NCBI RefSeq assembly: GCF_036549475.1
Contig: NZ_JAZHLI010000003.1
Span: 62,001-126,000 of the forward strand
DNA from: Aurantimonas sp036549475
GTDB lineage: Bacteria > Pseudomonadota > Alphaproteobacteria > Rhizobiales > Rhizobiaceae
Direction of reading: 5' to 3'
Length of the DNA: 64,000 nucleotides
This document shows positions 26,892-36,787 of the stretch, in pieces. Each line of letters begins with the position of its first letter. Positions within the stretch are counted from its first letter, which is position 1. Position numbers and translations under genes: made by a program. The notes beneath the pieces were generated by a model. The model made no database searches, had not been told where the DNA came from, and saw only the letters and a program-made list of their open reading frames with translations.

Positions 26892-29310
26892 TTATTCGGC
26901 ATCTGCCGCGCGAGCGGCGTCCGGATTCGGGGCCGGTCCGGCGGGCGGCGTCTGCATGTTCGCGGCGGTGCCCGGCGCCTCCCGCCGCGGCGGAGCTTGC
27001 GCTGCTGGCGGCTCGGCATCCGGTGCGGCCGGCTTGCGCCAGTATTCGGGCCAGGGCGCCAGGCGATGGGCTTTCCACCGCGTCGGCGGATCCTCGATGG
27101 CCTGCACGACCACGGGTCGGCCGGTCGCCGCATCCCGGCTGATGGCCAGCGAGCCACTGTGCCGCAGGGTGCGCAGCGTCACCAGAATGGCGCCCGAACG
27201 ACATGCACTAAGGCGGATCGCCCGCGAGACGATCGCCACATCCCCTTCGTCGCAGGCGTCACCCGTCCGGGCGTAATCCTCCGTCCAGATCACCCACAAT
27301 CCGCTGCGGGTCGCAAAACGGCAATATTCAGCTGCGCAATCGGCCGGAACCGTCGGGCGCTGCCGGTCGGCCGAGGCAGCCCGCGGCGCGCGGGCCTCGA
27401 AAGCCCGCTCCCATTGGTCGGCGACGAAGGCGCTGGGGCGTGCCCTCAGGAAGGCGAGCGCGCCGTTTTCGTCCAACGTCGCGACCTCCTTGCCGTCCTC
27501 GAAGAGCAAAAGCTCCGGTGGCGCGGTCCTGACGGGGGTCGCGAGCAGGCCGACAACCGCCAGCGGCACCGCAAACCAGCGCAACTGGCTGGCGAGACAG
27601 GACGCCGTCAGGATTGCGGCCGTCAGCGGGATCAGCCCCAGCGCGGTCATCCGCCCGATCGCCTGGTCCGGCAGCACGGCATAGACGTTGCGCGCGATCT
27701 CCAGCACAAGCCAGATGCCCGCGCCCATCGCCTGAAACGGCAGGGCATCGAGACCGAAGGGAACCAGCAGTGTCCCCACCAGGGCCAGCGGCATGATCCA
27801 CAGGCTGAACAGCGGCATGGTCAGGAGATTGGCGACGAATCCGAAGACTGCCAGCCTGTGGAAATGATAGCCGGCATAGGGCGCCGTCGCCGTGCCGGCA
27901 AAGAGTGACGTGGCCGCGATCGCCGCGACCGCGACCGCGACGAGGATCTTTCCGCCCAGGCCCGGATCCACCTCACGGCCGCGACCGCGCGCCGCCCGCC
28001 ATTGCGATAGGGCCGCATAACCGCCGATCAGGGCGACGGTTGCGGCGAAGCTCATCTGGAAGCTGGCGGTCATCACCGCGTGCGGGGCGATGAGAATCAC
28101 GACGATGGCAGCGATCGAGACATTGCGGAGCGTCAGGGCGGGCCGGTCGAGGAGGACGGCCCCCAGCATGATCGCCAGCATGATGAAGGAGCGCTGCGTG
28201 GCGACGTTGGCGCCGGAGACCCCGAGATAGACTGTCGCGACAATCAGCGCGGCGACAGCGGCGATCTTCTTGGCCGGCACGCGCAGCGAGATGGCCGGCA
28301 GGAGCGACAGCGCCGCCCGCACAAGAAGCATGGCGAATCCCGCCACGATTGCCATGTGCATGCCGGAGATCGACAGGACATGGGCCAGGCCCGTGCCTCG
28401 CAGCCATTCGCGCGCATCCTCGGGGATGCCGGCCCGCTCGCCGGTGATGAGCGCCGCGGCGATCGCGCCTTCACGACCACCGATGACCTCATGGATGCGC
28501 TCGGTCAGGGCAAGACGCGTGTCGGTCTGCATCCGCCGGAGGCGGCCGACGAGGCCGGGCGCCGCATCGGGAACCGCGAGAGCCGCCGGTCGCGCCTCCG
28601 GCGGGCCGAGCGAATAGCCAAAGGCGCCGATGCCGTCGAAGAAGGGCGCGACAGCGAAATCGTAGGCACCGGGATAGGCCCGGTCCGGATGGTGGGCCGA
28701 GCCGCACGAGACCCCGATAGAGGCCGCCTGGCGCAATCGGATCGTGGCGGCTGCCGACGACGATTCGCGCGCGCTCCGGCGGCCGCGACAGGACCGGCCG
28801 TTCCGTCTCGGCAATATCGATCACATAGCGGTAGCGCCCGTTCTCGGTGCGCTCGCGGGACACCACATGACCGGCGATCCGTACGGTGGCCTGGCCCGAG
28901 ATGATCGTCGTGTCGGTGCGTTGATATTCGCCGATGGCCAGCGCAGTCCCGACCAGCGTGAAGCCGGCGCAGATCAGGAACGGATGCAGCACCGGCTGGC
29001 CGACCGTCCGTGTGGCGAGGCCGAGCATCGCAATGGCGGCGGCAACGACGAGCCAGAGGCTCGGCGCCCATCCGCCCCCATGGACGACCGCAACGCCGAT
29101 CATTAGCCCCAGCGGCACCAGGTGAAAGCCGGACCGGGCGCGTGTCTCGAGGGCGAGCTGGCCCTGCAGCCATTCCGCAAGCGCGTCACGCCAGGCCGTG
29201 TGCGGCGGCAGCCGGGGGCTCGCCGGCCATCGGGGGAGCATGGCGTGCGGAAAGGCTCGCCGCCGAATGGCCGCATCTGCGCCTGCGTCGCGGTCGGTGG
29301 CGCTCTCCAT
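26892..29310 (-). pseudogene. comEC: comEC (competence/DNA-uptake channel), disrupted by a one-base frameshift
   Basis: ComEC/Rec2 forms the inner-membrane channel for imported single-stranded DNA. The N-terminal part (from ATG 29310, membrane segments and the DUF4131 region, ~209 codons) reads in one frame to LGPPSGP, and the rest (AYPGAYDFAVAPFFDGIGAF, then the Competence domain with LITGERAGIP and HVLSISGMHMAIVAGF) continues in another. Removing one base of the GGG (minus strand) at 28679-28681 gives a single frame of 805 codons. The C-terminal region has a beta-lactamase-like layout but lacks the HxHxDH metal motif. Either a real mutation, a sequencing error or, less likely, recoding. It is divergent from gltX. 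Confidence 0.85.
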
Positions 29311-29423
29311 GCCCTCCGGTCCCGTCGGCTTGTCTCTCCCCTCGCCTATGGTACACAGCCGCCATGCGAAAGCGATCCATGCCGATCGCCCCGACCTTCC
29401 ATCGTATCAATATCGGAGAGACC

Positions 29424-30845
29424 ATGACGGACGCCGTGGTGACCCGCTTTGCCCCTTCGCCGACGGGCTTCCTGCACATCGGCGGCGCGCGCACGGCGCT
29501 GTTCAACTGGCTCTATGCCCGGGCAACGGGCGGCAAGATGCTGCTGCGGATCGAGGACACCGACAGGGCCCGCTCCACCGAGCCGGCGGTCAAGGCCATC
29601 ATCGATGGCCTCGATTGGATGGGCCTGACCGCGGACGAGCCGCCGGTCTCCCAGTACGAGCGCGCGCCGCGCCACCGCGAGGTGGTCGAGGAGATGCTCG
29701 CCAAGGGCCAGGCCTATCGCTGCTACGCCAGCCAGGCCGAGCTCGAGGAGATGCGCGAGACCGCGCGGGCCGAGAAGCGCCCGCCCCGCTACGACGGCCG
29801 CTGGCGCGACCGCGACCCGTCCGAGGCGCCGGACGGCGTCAAGCCGGTGATCCGGCTGCGCGCGCCGCTGGACGGCGAGACGATCGTCCGTGACAAGGTC
29901 CAGGGCGACGTCCGCTTTCCCAACAAGGATCTGGACGATCTCGTCCTGCTGCGCTCGGACGGCAGCCCGACCTACATGCTGGCCGTGGTCGTCGACGACC
30001 ACGACATGGGCGTGACCCACATCATTCGCGGCGACGACCATCTGACCAATGCCGGTCGCCAGACGCTGATCTACCAGGCGATGGGCTGGGAGGTGCCGGT
30101 GATGGCGCATATCCCGCTGATCCACGGGGCCGATGGGGCCAAGCTCTCCAAGCGCCACGGCGCGCTGGGGATCGAGGCCTATCAGGCAATGGGCTATCTG
30201 CCGGTGGCACTGCGCAACTACCTCGTGCGGCTGGGCTGGAGCCATGGCGATTCCGAGATCATCTCCACCGAGGAGATGATCGAATGGTTCGACCTGGCGG
30301 AGATCAACAAGGGTGCCGCGCGCTTCGACTTCGCCAAGCTGGAGGCGCTGAACGGCCACTGGATTCGCCGGAGCGAAGACGCGGAGCTGGTCGACATGCT
30401 GATGGCCGAGCGCGACGTGTTGTCCAATGGCGGCATCCTGAAGACGCGCACCGACGACGAGGTTCGCACCAAGCTGTCGGCCGCGATGCCCGGCCTGAAG
30501 GAACGCGCCAAGACGCTGGTCGAGCTGACCGAGAGCACGGCCTATCTCTTCGCCGACCGGCCCTTGCCGATCGCGGAGAAGGCCGAGGCGATTCTCGCCG
30601 ATGGCGGTCGGTCCATCGTCGGCGCGCTCGCACAGCGTTTCGAGGCGGTGCCGGACTGGACGGCGGCGGATCTGGAAGCTGCCGTGCGCGCCTATGCCGA
30701 GGAAAACGACCTGAAGCTGGGCAAGGCTGCGCAACCACTGCGTGCGGCCCTCACCGGTCGCACTACGTCACCGGGCGTGTTCGACGTTCTGGCCGTTCTC
30801 GGCCGGGAGGAATCGCTGGCAAGGCTCGCCGACCAGTCTGCCTGA
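29424..30845 (+). CDS. gltX: Glutamyl-tRNA synthetase
   Basis: 473 residues; charges tRNA-Glu (and perhaps tRNA-Gln where GatCAB is used). The class I signature is TRFAPSPTGFLHIGGAR with the HIGH-like HIGG at about 18-21, and the KMSKS-like loop is KLSKRHG near residue 240. RIEDTDRARS and YLVRLGWSHGD are also family-typical. The ATG at 29424 follows GGAGAG; the frame is open upstream in the comEC divergent region but gives no family residues. gltA follows after 145 bases. Confidence 0.97.
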   Translation: MTDAVVTRFAPSPTGFLHIGGARTALFNWLYARATGGKMLLRIEDTDRARSTEPAVKAIIDGLDWMGLTADEPPVSQYERAPRHREVVEEMLAKGQAYRCYASQAELEEMRETARAEKRPPRYDGRWRDRDPSEAPDGVKPVIRLRAPLDGETIVRDKVQGDVRFPNKDLDDLVLLRSDGSPTYMLAVVVDDHDMGVTHIIRGDDHLTNAGRQTLIYQAMGWEVPVMAHIPLIHGADGAKLSKRHGALGIEAYQAMGYLPVALRNYLVRLGWSHGDSEIISTEEMIEWFDLAEINKGAARFDFAKLEALNGHWIRRSEDAELVDMLMAERDVLSNGGILKTRTDDEVRTKLSAAMPGLKERAKTLVELTESTAYLFADRPLPIAEKAEAILADGGRSIVGALAQRFEAVPDWTAADLEAAVRAYAEENDLKLGKAAQPLRAALTGRTTSPGVFDVLAVLGREESLARLADQSA

Positions 30846-30859
30846 TTGTTAGACGCGAC

Positions 30860-30874
30860 TGTTGCGCCGCAACA
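30860..30874. repeat. Perfect short palindrome between gltX and gltA
   Basis: TGTTGCG-C-CGCAACA, two 7-base arms around a single C, located 15 bases after the gltX stop and 117 bases before the gltA ATG. There is no T-run, so it is not an obvious terminator; a dimeric repressor site is possible. Confidence 0.4.
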
Positions 30875-30990
30875 CATGGCGTGACCGGAAACTTGTCGGC
30901 TTCATGGCTTTGGAGTAGTCAGGCATCTGAACAATCTGTGTGCGCTGCAAGAGGTCCATGCCTGCGCGGCTATCATCGAAGGGAAAACGC

Positions 30991-32283
30991 ATGACCGAAC
31001 AGTCGGCGAAGCTCAAACTGGGTGAAAAGGATGCGGACCTGGCTGTTCGCAGCGGCAGCATCGGACCCGACGTGGTCGATGTCACCGCGCTGTACAAGCA
31101 GACCGGACTCTTCACCTACGACCCGGGTTTCTCGTCGACGGCGTCCTGCGAATCCAAGATCACCTATATCGATGGTGACGAGGGCGTGCTGCTCCACCGC
31201 GGCTACCCGATCGACCAGTTGGCCGAGCGCGGCGACTTCCTCGAGACCTGCTACCTGCTGCTCTACGGGGAACTGCCGACGACTCGCGAGAAGGACGACT
31301 TCGTCTATCGCGTGACCCGCCACACCATGGTTCACGAGCAGATGAGCCGGTTCTACACGGGCTTCCGCCGGGACGCGCATCCGATGGCCGTCATGGTGGG
31401 CTCGGTCGGCGCATTGTCGGCGTTCTATCACGACTCCACCGACATCGCCGATCCGCACCAGCGGATGGTGGCGAGCCTGCGGATGGTCGCCAAGATGCCG
31501 ACCATCGCGGCGATGGCCTACAAGTACCATATCGGCCAGCCCTTCGTGTATCCGCGCAACGACCTGGCCTATGCCGAGAACTTCCTGCACATGTGCTTCG
31601 CGGTTCCGTGCGAGCCCTACCGGATCAACCCGGTGCTGGCGCGGGCGATGGACCGGATCTTCATCCTCCACGCCGATCACGAGCAGAACGCCTCGACGTC
31701 GACCGTTCGCCTCGCCGGCTCGTCGGGTGCCAACCCGTTTGCCTGCGTTGCCGCCGGCATTGCCTGCCTCTGGGGCCCCGCCCATGGCGGCGCCAACGAG
31801 GCCGCGCTCAACATGCTGATGGAGATCGGCACCAAGGACCGGATTCCCGAATTCATCGCGCGCGCCAAGGACAAGAACGACCCGTTCCGCCTGATGGGCT
31901 TCGGGCACCGCGTCTACAAGAACTACGATCCGCGCGCCAAGATCATGCAGAAGACCTGCCACGAGGTCCTCGACGAACTCGGCATCAAGGACGACCCACT
32001 GCTCGAAGTGGCGATGGAACTGGAGCGCATCGCCCTCACCGACGAGTATTTCATCGAGAAGAAGCTCTACCCGAATGTCGACTTCTATTCGGGCATCACG
32101 CTGAAGGCGCTGGGCTTCCCGACCACCATGTTCACCGTGCTCTTCGCTGTCGCGCGGACTGTCGGCTGGATCGCCCAGTGGAAGGAGATGATCGAGGACC
32201 CGCATCAGCGGATCGGTCGTCCCCGCCAGCTCTACACCGGCGCCGAGCTGCGCGACTACGTCGCCGTCGACCAGCGCGGCTGA
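30991..32283 (+). CDS. gltA: Citrate synthase (type II, hexameric)
   Basis: 430 residues; condenses acetyl-CoA with oxaloacetate as entry to the TCA cycle. Recognised by TYDPGFSSTASCESKITYIDGD (N-terminal domain of the NADH-sensitive Gram-negative type), WGPAHGGANEA (catalytic His), FGFGHRVYKNYDPRA-like text (GFGHRVYKNYDPRA, second His) and VDFYSGI (Asp). The ATG at 30991 follows GAAGGGAAAACGC; the upstream in-frame ATG at 30940 gives unlikely residues. It converges on lpxB, with only 54 bases between the stops. Confidence 0.97.
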   Translation: MTEQSAKLKLGEKDADLAVRSGSIGPDVVDVTALYKQTGLFTYDPGFSSTASCESKITYIDGDEGVLLHRGYPIDQLAERGDFLETCYLLLYGELPTTREKDDFVYRVTRHTMVHEQMSRFYTGFRRDAHPMAVMVGSVGALSAFYHDSTDIADPHQRMVASLRMVAKMPTIAAMAYKYHIGQPFVYPRNDLAYAENFLHMCFAVPCEPYRINPVLARAMDRIFILHADHEQNASTSTVRLAGSSGANPFACVAAGIACLWGPAHGGANEAALNMLMEIGTKDRIPEFIARAKDKNDPFRLMGFGHRVYKNYDPRAKIMQKTCHEVLDELGIKDDPLLEVAMELERIALTDEYFIEKKLYPNVDFYSGITLKALGFPTTMFTVLFAVARTVGWIAQWKEMIEDPHQRIGRPRQLYTGAELRDYVAVDQRG

Positions 32284-32337
32284 ACCGGCTTCGACCACGA
32301 GTGCAGGAATGGGAATCGAGCGCTGCGGCGCCCGTTT

Positions 32338-33513
32338 CTATGTGCGGAGAGACGATCCGCGGCGCGCGATGCAATCGCATACGATCGCCGCTGCGGCTTC
32401 GCCGGGCGCCTCGTCGATACGCATCATTTCCCGGATCTCGGCAAATCCCGCCCGCTGGGCGGCACGCTCCGGCGTTTGCGTCATCAGCCGTTCGAGCCGG
32501 CGGGCCAGCATGTCCGGCCGCACGAATTCGTGGAAATGCTCCGGCACCAGCGCATGGCCGACGATGAAGTTCGGCATTGCCGCGGTCCAGGCAGAGATCA
32601 GGTGGCGGAACTGGTAGGCGACGGGATCGAGCCTGTAGGCCAGCGCCATCGGCACGTCGGCCAGCGCCAGTTCGAGGGACACCGTTCCCGAGGCGGCCAG
32701 GGCGGCGTCGGCTTCGGCGAAGGCTGTCCATTTCGCCGCCTCACCCGTCACCACCGTGGGCCTGACCTCCCAGCCGGCGATTTTCTGTTCGATCAGGACG
32801 CGGTGCCGCTGGATCGCCGGGATGACGGCGGTCACGCCCGGCATCCGCTGGCGCAGGACGTCGAAAGTCCGGCCGAAATCGTCGATCAGCCGGTTGATCT
32901 CTCCGCGTCGCGAGCCCGGCAGGATCAGGAGTTTGGGCGGAACGGCCGGGCGCCGGCCAGACGCCGTGCGTTCCGGATCGGCGATCATCGCGGCCAGGTC
33001 CGGCACCCGCATCAGCGGATGGCCGACATAGGTGGACGGCGGCCCGCCCAGCCGCTGCATGGTGGCCGGCTCGAAGGGCAGGATGCAGATGGCGTGGTCC
33101 ACATAGGCCCGCATCGCCGCCGCCCGTTCCTCCCGCCACGCCCAGACCGTCGGTGGGACGTAATTGACGATCGGCACGTCGGGCATCGCCTGGCGCACGC
33201 GCTTTGCCACGCGATGCGAGAAGGTCGGGCTGTCGATGATGACGAGGACGTCCGGGCGGGCGGAGATCACCGCGTTGGTGACCTGGGATAGCCGGCGTAG
33301 CAGTTGCGGCAACCGGGCCAGAATCGCGCCGATGCCGATGATCGAGAGCTCGTCGATGTCGAACAGGCTGTCGAGCCCCTCCGCCTGCATCCCCTCCCCG
33401 CCGAGGCCGACCAGTCGCAGGTCCTCACCAAGTTTCGGGCGGAGCGCACGGATCAGGTCGGCACCGATGCGATCCCCGGAGGCTTCCCCGACCACGAAGG
33501 CGATGGTCGTCAT
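32338..33513 (-). CDS. lpxB: Lipid-A-disaccharide synthase
   Basis: 391 residues; glycosyltransferase that joins UDP-diacylglucosamine to lipid X. Typical sequences: FVVGEASGDRIGADLIRALR at the N terminus, DSPTFSHRVAKRVR, NYVPPTVWAWREERA, the YVGHPL motif, LILPGSRRGEI and ASGTVSLELAL near the C-terminal donor site. The ATG at 33513 overlaps the lpxI stop by four bases (ATGA). The frame is open far upstream, but that part lies inside lpxI. Confidence 0.96.
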   Translation of the reverse strand: MTTIAFVVGEASGDRIGADLIRALRPKLGEDLRLVGLGGEGMQAEGLDSLFDIDELSIIGIGAILARLPQLLRRLSQVTNAVISARPDVLVIIDSPTFSHRVAKRVRQAMPDVPIVNYVPPTVWAWREERAAAMRAYVDHAICILPFEPATMQRLGGPPSTYVGHPLMRVPDLAAMIADPERTASGRRPAVPPKLLILPGSRRGEINRLIDDFGRTFDVLRQRMPGVTAVIPAIQRHRVLIEQKIAGWEVRPTVVTGEAAKWTAFAEADAALAASGTVSLELALADVPMALAYRLDPVAYQFRHLISAWTAAMPNFIVGHALVPEHFHEFVRPDMLARRLERLMTQTPERAAQRAGFAEIREMMRIDEAPGEAAAAIVCDCIARRGSSLRT

Positions 33514-34412
33514 GGCCGGTTCCTCTCGCCGCCATTGTCCAGGGTCTCCTCCTGCGAATCGTCCAGGCCGACGATGGCGATGTCCTTGGCCTCCGCCGCC
33601 GCCAGCACGTCGTCGATGCCGAGTACGAGACTGCGCCCTGCGGTGATGCCGATGGCGCTGATCCCGGCGGCGGCCGCTTCGGCGATGGTCGCGTCGCCGA
33701 TGCTCGGCAGGTCGAAGCGTTCGTCCTGGGTCGGCTTGACGATCTTCACCAGAACGCAGCGTTCGGAGCGGCCGATCCGGCCACGCGTCTTCAGGTCGGC
33801 AACCCGCAGCAGCATCTCGCGCGTGCCTTCGATCCCCTCCAGCGCGACGACGCGATCGGCGGAGGCCACCACCGCCTGTCCGATATCGAGCGCGCCGAGC
33901 CGATGGGCGGCCCGTGTAGCGAGGGTCAGCGCCTGCTCTTCGTCCCTGCCGGGAGCGCGCCGAGTGAGCGTCCCGCAAGGTGTCAGAAGGCTCGGCGCGA
34001 TGTCCTGCACAGCGATCATCTCGAAGCCCTGCTTCTCCATGTAGCGCGACAATGCGCGCAGCAGCCGGTCGTCGCCGCCGCGCACGATCTTCAGCGCGGC
34101 CGGAAGCCGGATCAGGGTCTGGAAACTGGGAATGAGCGCCCGAAAGTCCGGGCGGTGGCTGACGGTGCCGCAAAACACCATGCGCCGGACGCCGCAGGAC
34201 TTCATGTAGGCGATGGCGTCGCCGGTGCGGCCCCAGGCAAAGGCCCCGCCCTCGTAGCCCGACCAGTCGTCGGCCATGCCGTCGCCGATCCTCACCACCA
34301 CCGGCCGCCAGCCCGAGCGACGCGCGGCCTCGGCCACCAGCCTCGGCAGCGATCCGCCCCCCGCCACCAGCCCGAGAGCATCGCCCGGCCGATCGGGAGC
34401 CAGTCCGGCCAT
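33510..34412 (-). CDS. lpxI: UDP-2,3-diacylglucosamine pyrophosphatase LpxI
   Basis: 300 residues; hydrolyses UDP-diacylglucosamine to lipid X by attack on the alpha phosphate. LpxI replaces LpxH in alphaproteobacteria, and no LpxH is present here. Family marks: ALGLVAGGGSLPRLVAEAAR, KSCGVRRMVFCGTVSHRPDF, DDRLLRALSRYMEKQGFEMI and a C-terminal domain with LPSIGDATIAEAA and TAGRSLVLG. I chose the ATG at 34412, 2 bases after the lpxA stop; an ATG 33 bases further upstream would overlap lpxA. The gene overlaps lpxB by four bases. Confidence 0.93.
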   Translation of the reverse strand: MAGLAPDRPGDALGLVAGGGSLPRLVAEAARRSGWRPVVVRIGDGMADDWSGYEGGAFAWGRTGDAIAYMKSCGVRRMVFCGTVSHRPDFRALIPSFQTLIRLPAALKIVRGGDDRLLRALSRYMEKQGFEMIAVQDIAPSLLTPCGTLTRRAPGRDEEQALTLATRAAHRLGALDIGQAVVASADRVVALEGIEGTREMLLRVADLKTRGRIGRSERCVLVKIVKPTQDERFDLPSIGDATIAEAAAAGISAIGITAGRSLVLGIDDVLAAAEAKDIAIVGLDDSQEETLDNGGERNRP

Positions 34413-34414
34413 CG

Positions 34415-35221
34415 TCAGCTCAGCTGGGTATGGCGCGGAAAGCACAAGGCGCGGTCGCCGCCCGAGCGGATGAAGCCCAGAAGATCCTGCACCAGCGGAT
34501 CGTTCGGGAATTCCGCCTGGACCTCGTCCATGTTCTCCTTGAACGTCAGGTCGAACGAGAACAGCATACGGTAGGCGCGGCGCACATTGCGGATCGCCTC
34601 GCGATCGAAGCCCGCCCGCTTCATGCCGATGACATTGAGGCTCGACAGATAGGCGCGGTTGCCCAGCACCATGCCGAAGGGGATGACGTCGCCCTCTACC
34701 GCCGCAAGGCCGCCCACATAAGCATGGTGGCCGATGCGCGTGAACTGATGGATGCCAGAGCCGCCGGCGATCGTGGCATAGTCGCCGACCGTGCAGTGAC
34801 CCGCGAGCATGACATTGTTGATCACCGTGACGTTGCGGCCGACGATGCAGTCATGGGCGACATGGGCGCCGGTGAAGAAGGCGCAATTGTCTCCGATCGT
34901 CGTTTCCGAGCGGCCCTGCACGGTGCCCGGGTTCATCGTGACGTGCTCGCGCACCAGACAGTCCCGCCCGATCACCAGCCGGGTATCCTCGCCGCGATAT
35001 TTCAGATGCTGCGGAGCATGCCCGAGCGAGGCGAACGGCCAAATCTGGGCATTCTCGCCGATGACCGTATTCCCCCACAGGGCGACATGGGAGCGGAGCC
35101 GGCTGTTGGCGCCGAGCTGTACCTGCGGCCCGACATGGCAGAAGGGACCGATTTCGCAGCCGTCGCCAATCACCGCGCCGTCCTCGATGACGGCGCTGGG
35201 ATGGATCTTCGTCTCGGCCAT
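34415..35221 (-). CDS. lpxA: UDP-N-acetylglucosamine acyltransferase LpxA
   Basis: 268 residues; first step of lipid A synthesis, adding 3-hydroxyacyl to UDP-GlcNAc. Left-handed beta-helix hexapeptide repeats fill residues 1-190, with the catalytic His123 in GAHVAHDC and the conserved LGHAPQHLKYRGE and NPGTVQGR loops. The C-terminal helices (IRNVRRAYRMLF) follow. It starts 2 bases after the fabZ stop. The lpxD-fabZ-lpxA-lpxI-lpxB order is standard in Hyphomicrobiales. Confidence 0.97.
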   Translation of the reverse strand: MAETKIHPSAVIEDGAVIGDGCEIGPFCHVGPQVQLGANSRLRSHVALWGNTVIGENAQIWPFASLGHAPQHLKYRGEDTRLVIGRDCLVREHVTMNPGTVQGRSETTIGDNCAFFTGAHVAHDCIVGRNVTVINNVMLAGHCTVGDYATIAGGSGIHQFTRIGHHAYVGGLAAVEGDVIPFGMVLGNRAYLSSLNVIGMKRAGFDREAIRNVRRAYRMLFSFDLTFKENMDEVQAEFPNDPLVQDLLGFIRSGGDRALCFPRHTQLS

Positions 35222-35223
35222 GT

Positions 35224-35694
35224 TCAGCTCTTCGGGCCGCGCGGCGACAGCATCGCGCTCACCTTGGCTTCGGCGACCTTGGTACCATCGACCTGGCCGA
35301 CGCAGTCGAACTTCCAGATGCTGCCGCGCTTCTTGAACTGGGTCACATGATATTCGAGCCGGTCGCCAGGCACGACGGGCTTGCGGAACTTGGCGTCGTC
35401 GATGGTCATCAGATAGACGAGCTGCGGCGTATCGCCGTTGTTGGCGCGGATGCAGATGGCACCGGCGGTCTGGGCCATGCCCTCCAGAATCAGGACACCC
35501 GGCATGACCGGCGCCGACGGGAAATGTCCCTGGAAATGCGGCTCGTTCACCGAGACGTTCTTGATCCCGATCGCACTGCGATCCCCGTCGATATCGATGA
35601 TCCGGTCGACCATCAGAAAGGGGTAGCGGTGGGGAAGAAGCTCCATGATCTCCAGGATATCGGCGCTTTCAAGAACCATCGCGTCGTCACTCAT
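35224..35694 (-). CDS. fabZ: 3-hydroxyacyl-ACP dehydratase FabZ
   Basis: 156 residues of a single hot-dog domain. Dehydrates 3-hydroxyacyl-ACP in fatty-acid synthesis, competing with LpxA and LpxD for hydroxyacyl-ACP. Key residues are His57 in FQGHFPSAPVMPG and Glu71 in LILEGMAQ, with ELLPHRYPFLMVDRI ahead. I chose the ATG at 35694 (MSDDAMVLESADI), which overlaps the lpxD stop by 8 bases; the open frame extends 160 bases upstream inside lpxD without homology. Confidence 0.95.
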   Translation of the reverse strand: MSDDAMVLESADILEIMELLPHRYPFLMVDRIIDIDGDRSAIGIKNVSVNEPHFQGHFPSAPVMPGVLILEGMAQTAGAICIRANNGDTPQLVYLMTIDDAKFRKPVVPGDRLEYHVTQFKKRGSIWKFDCVGQVDGTKVAEAKVSAMLSPRGPKS

Positions 35695-36745
35695 CTGTCT
35701 TCCTTGGAGAACGTCCCCGTTGCGCCAGCTCAGATAACGTCGTGATCTCGCGAAACCAGTCCCGGACGGGCTTGGCGGGCGTGCCGCCCCAGCGCGCGCC
35801 CCGCGGCACGTCGCCCGCCACCGACGACACGGCGGCGATTTGTGCCCCGTCCGCAATGGTCAGATGTCCGTTGATGCCGGTCTGTCCGCCGATCATGACG
35901 CCGTCCCCGAGCGTCGTACTGCCGGAGATACCAACCTGCGCGACGATGACGCAATGGCGCCCGATCCGCACGTTGTGGGCAATCTGCACCTGGTTGTCGA
36001 CCTTGGTGCCCTCGCCGATCACCGTGTCCCGGACTCCGCCGCGATCGATCGTCGTATTGGCGCCGACCTCGACATCGTCCTGGATGATGACGCGGCCGAT
36101 CTGGACAGCCTTGACCAGGCCGGTCGGACTGGCAGTGTAGCCGAAGCCGTCCTGGCCAATCCGCACACCCGGGTGAAGGATCACCCGGTCGCCGATCAGG
36201 GCATGGGTGAGCGTGACATTGGAGCCGATGCGGCAGTTGCGCCCGATGCGGCAGCCGGCGCCGATGACGGCGCCTGCCCCGACGATCGTTCCGCGACCGA
36301 TCTCGACACCCGGACCGATCACCGCGAAGGCTTCCACCGTCACGTCACCTTCGAGGCGTGCATCGGCATGGATATCGGCCCGCGGCGACAGACCGGTCAA
36401 ACCGGAGGCTGCCGTCGGCAGTACTGCGTCGGGAAAAAGCGCCCTGCCCGCAGCCGTGAAGGCGATGGCCGAATTTTCCGTCACAAGGGCGGGCATGCCC
36501 GCCGGCAGGAGCCTGACATTCTTGCGAGCGACGAGGATGCAGCCGGCTCGCGTTTCCGCGAGCTCCGCCCTGTAGCGCTTGCTGTCGAAGAAGGACAGAT
36601 CCTGCGGCCCGGCCTCGGCCAGGGCCGCGACGCCGGTGATCAGCAAACCCGGATCGGTGCCCTCGCCGAGGCTTGCACCGATCAGGCTCGCAAGCTCCCC
36701 CAGGGTGAGACCGTCGCCGCGCGGAAAGAAGGTCGATTCATGCAT
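35687..36745 (-). CDS. lpxD: UDP-3-O-(3-hydroxyacyl)glucosamine N-acyltransferase LpxD
   Basis: 352 residues; third lipid A step. An N-terminal uridine-binding domain (about 1-100, with DLSFFDSKRY) is followed by a long beta helix of hexapeptide repeats and a C-terminal helix. The catalytic His is in KVDNQVQIAHNVRIG at about residue 255, and IGQDGFGY is the usual phosphopantetheine contact region. It is 42 bases after the bamA stop. Overlaps fabZ by 8 bases. Confidence 0.96.
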   Translation of the reverse strand: MHESTFFPRGDGLTLGELASLIGASLGEGTDPGLLITGVAALAEAGPQDLSFFDSKRYRAELAETRAGCILVARKNVRLLPAGMPALVTENSAIAFTAAGRALFPDAVLPTAASGLTGLSPRADIHADARLEGDVTVEAFAVIGPGVEIGRGTIVGAGAVIGAGCRIGRNCRIGSNVTLTHALIGDRVILHPGVRIGQDGFGYTASPTGLVKAVQIGRVIIQDDVEVGANTTIDRGGVRDTVIGEGTKVDNQVQIAHNVRIGRHCVIVAQVGISGSTTLGDGVMIGGQTGINGHLTIADGAQIAAVSSVAGDVPRGARWGGTPAKPVRDWFREITTLSELAQRGRSPRKTDE

Positions 36746-36787
36746 CGGGACGGTCTGGGCCGGACGAGCCGGCCCCCAGTTGTTCGA

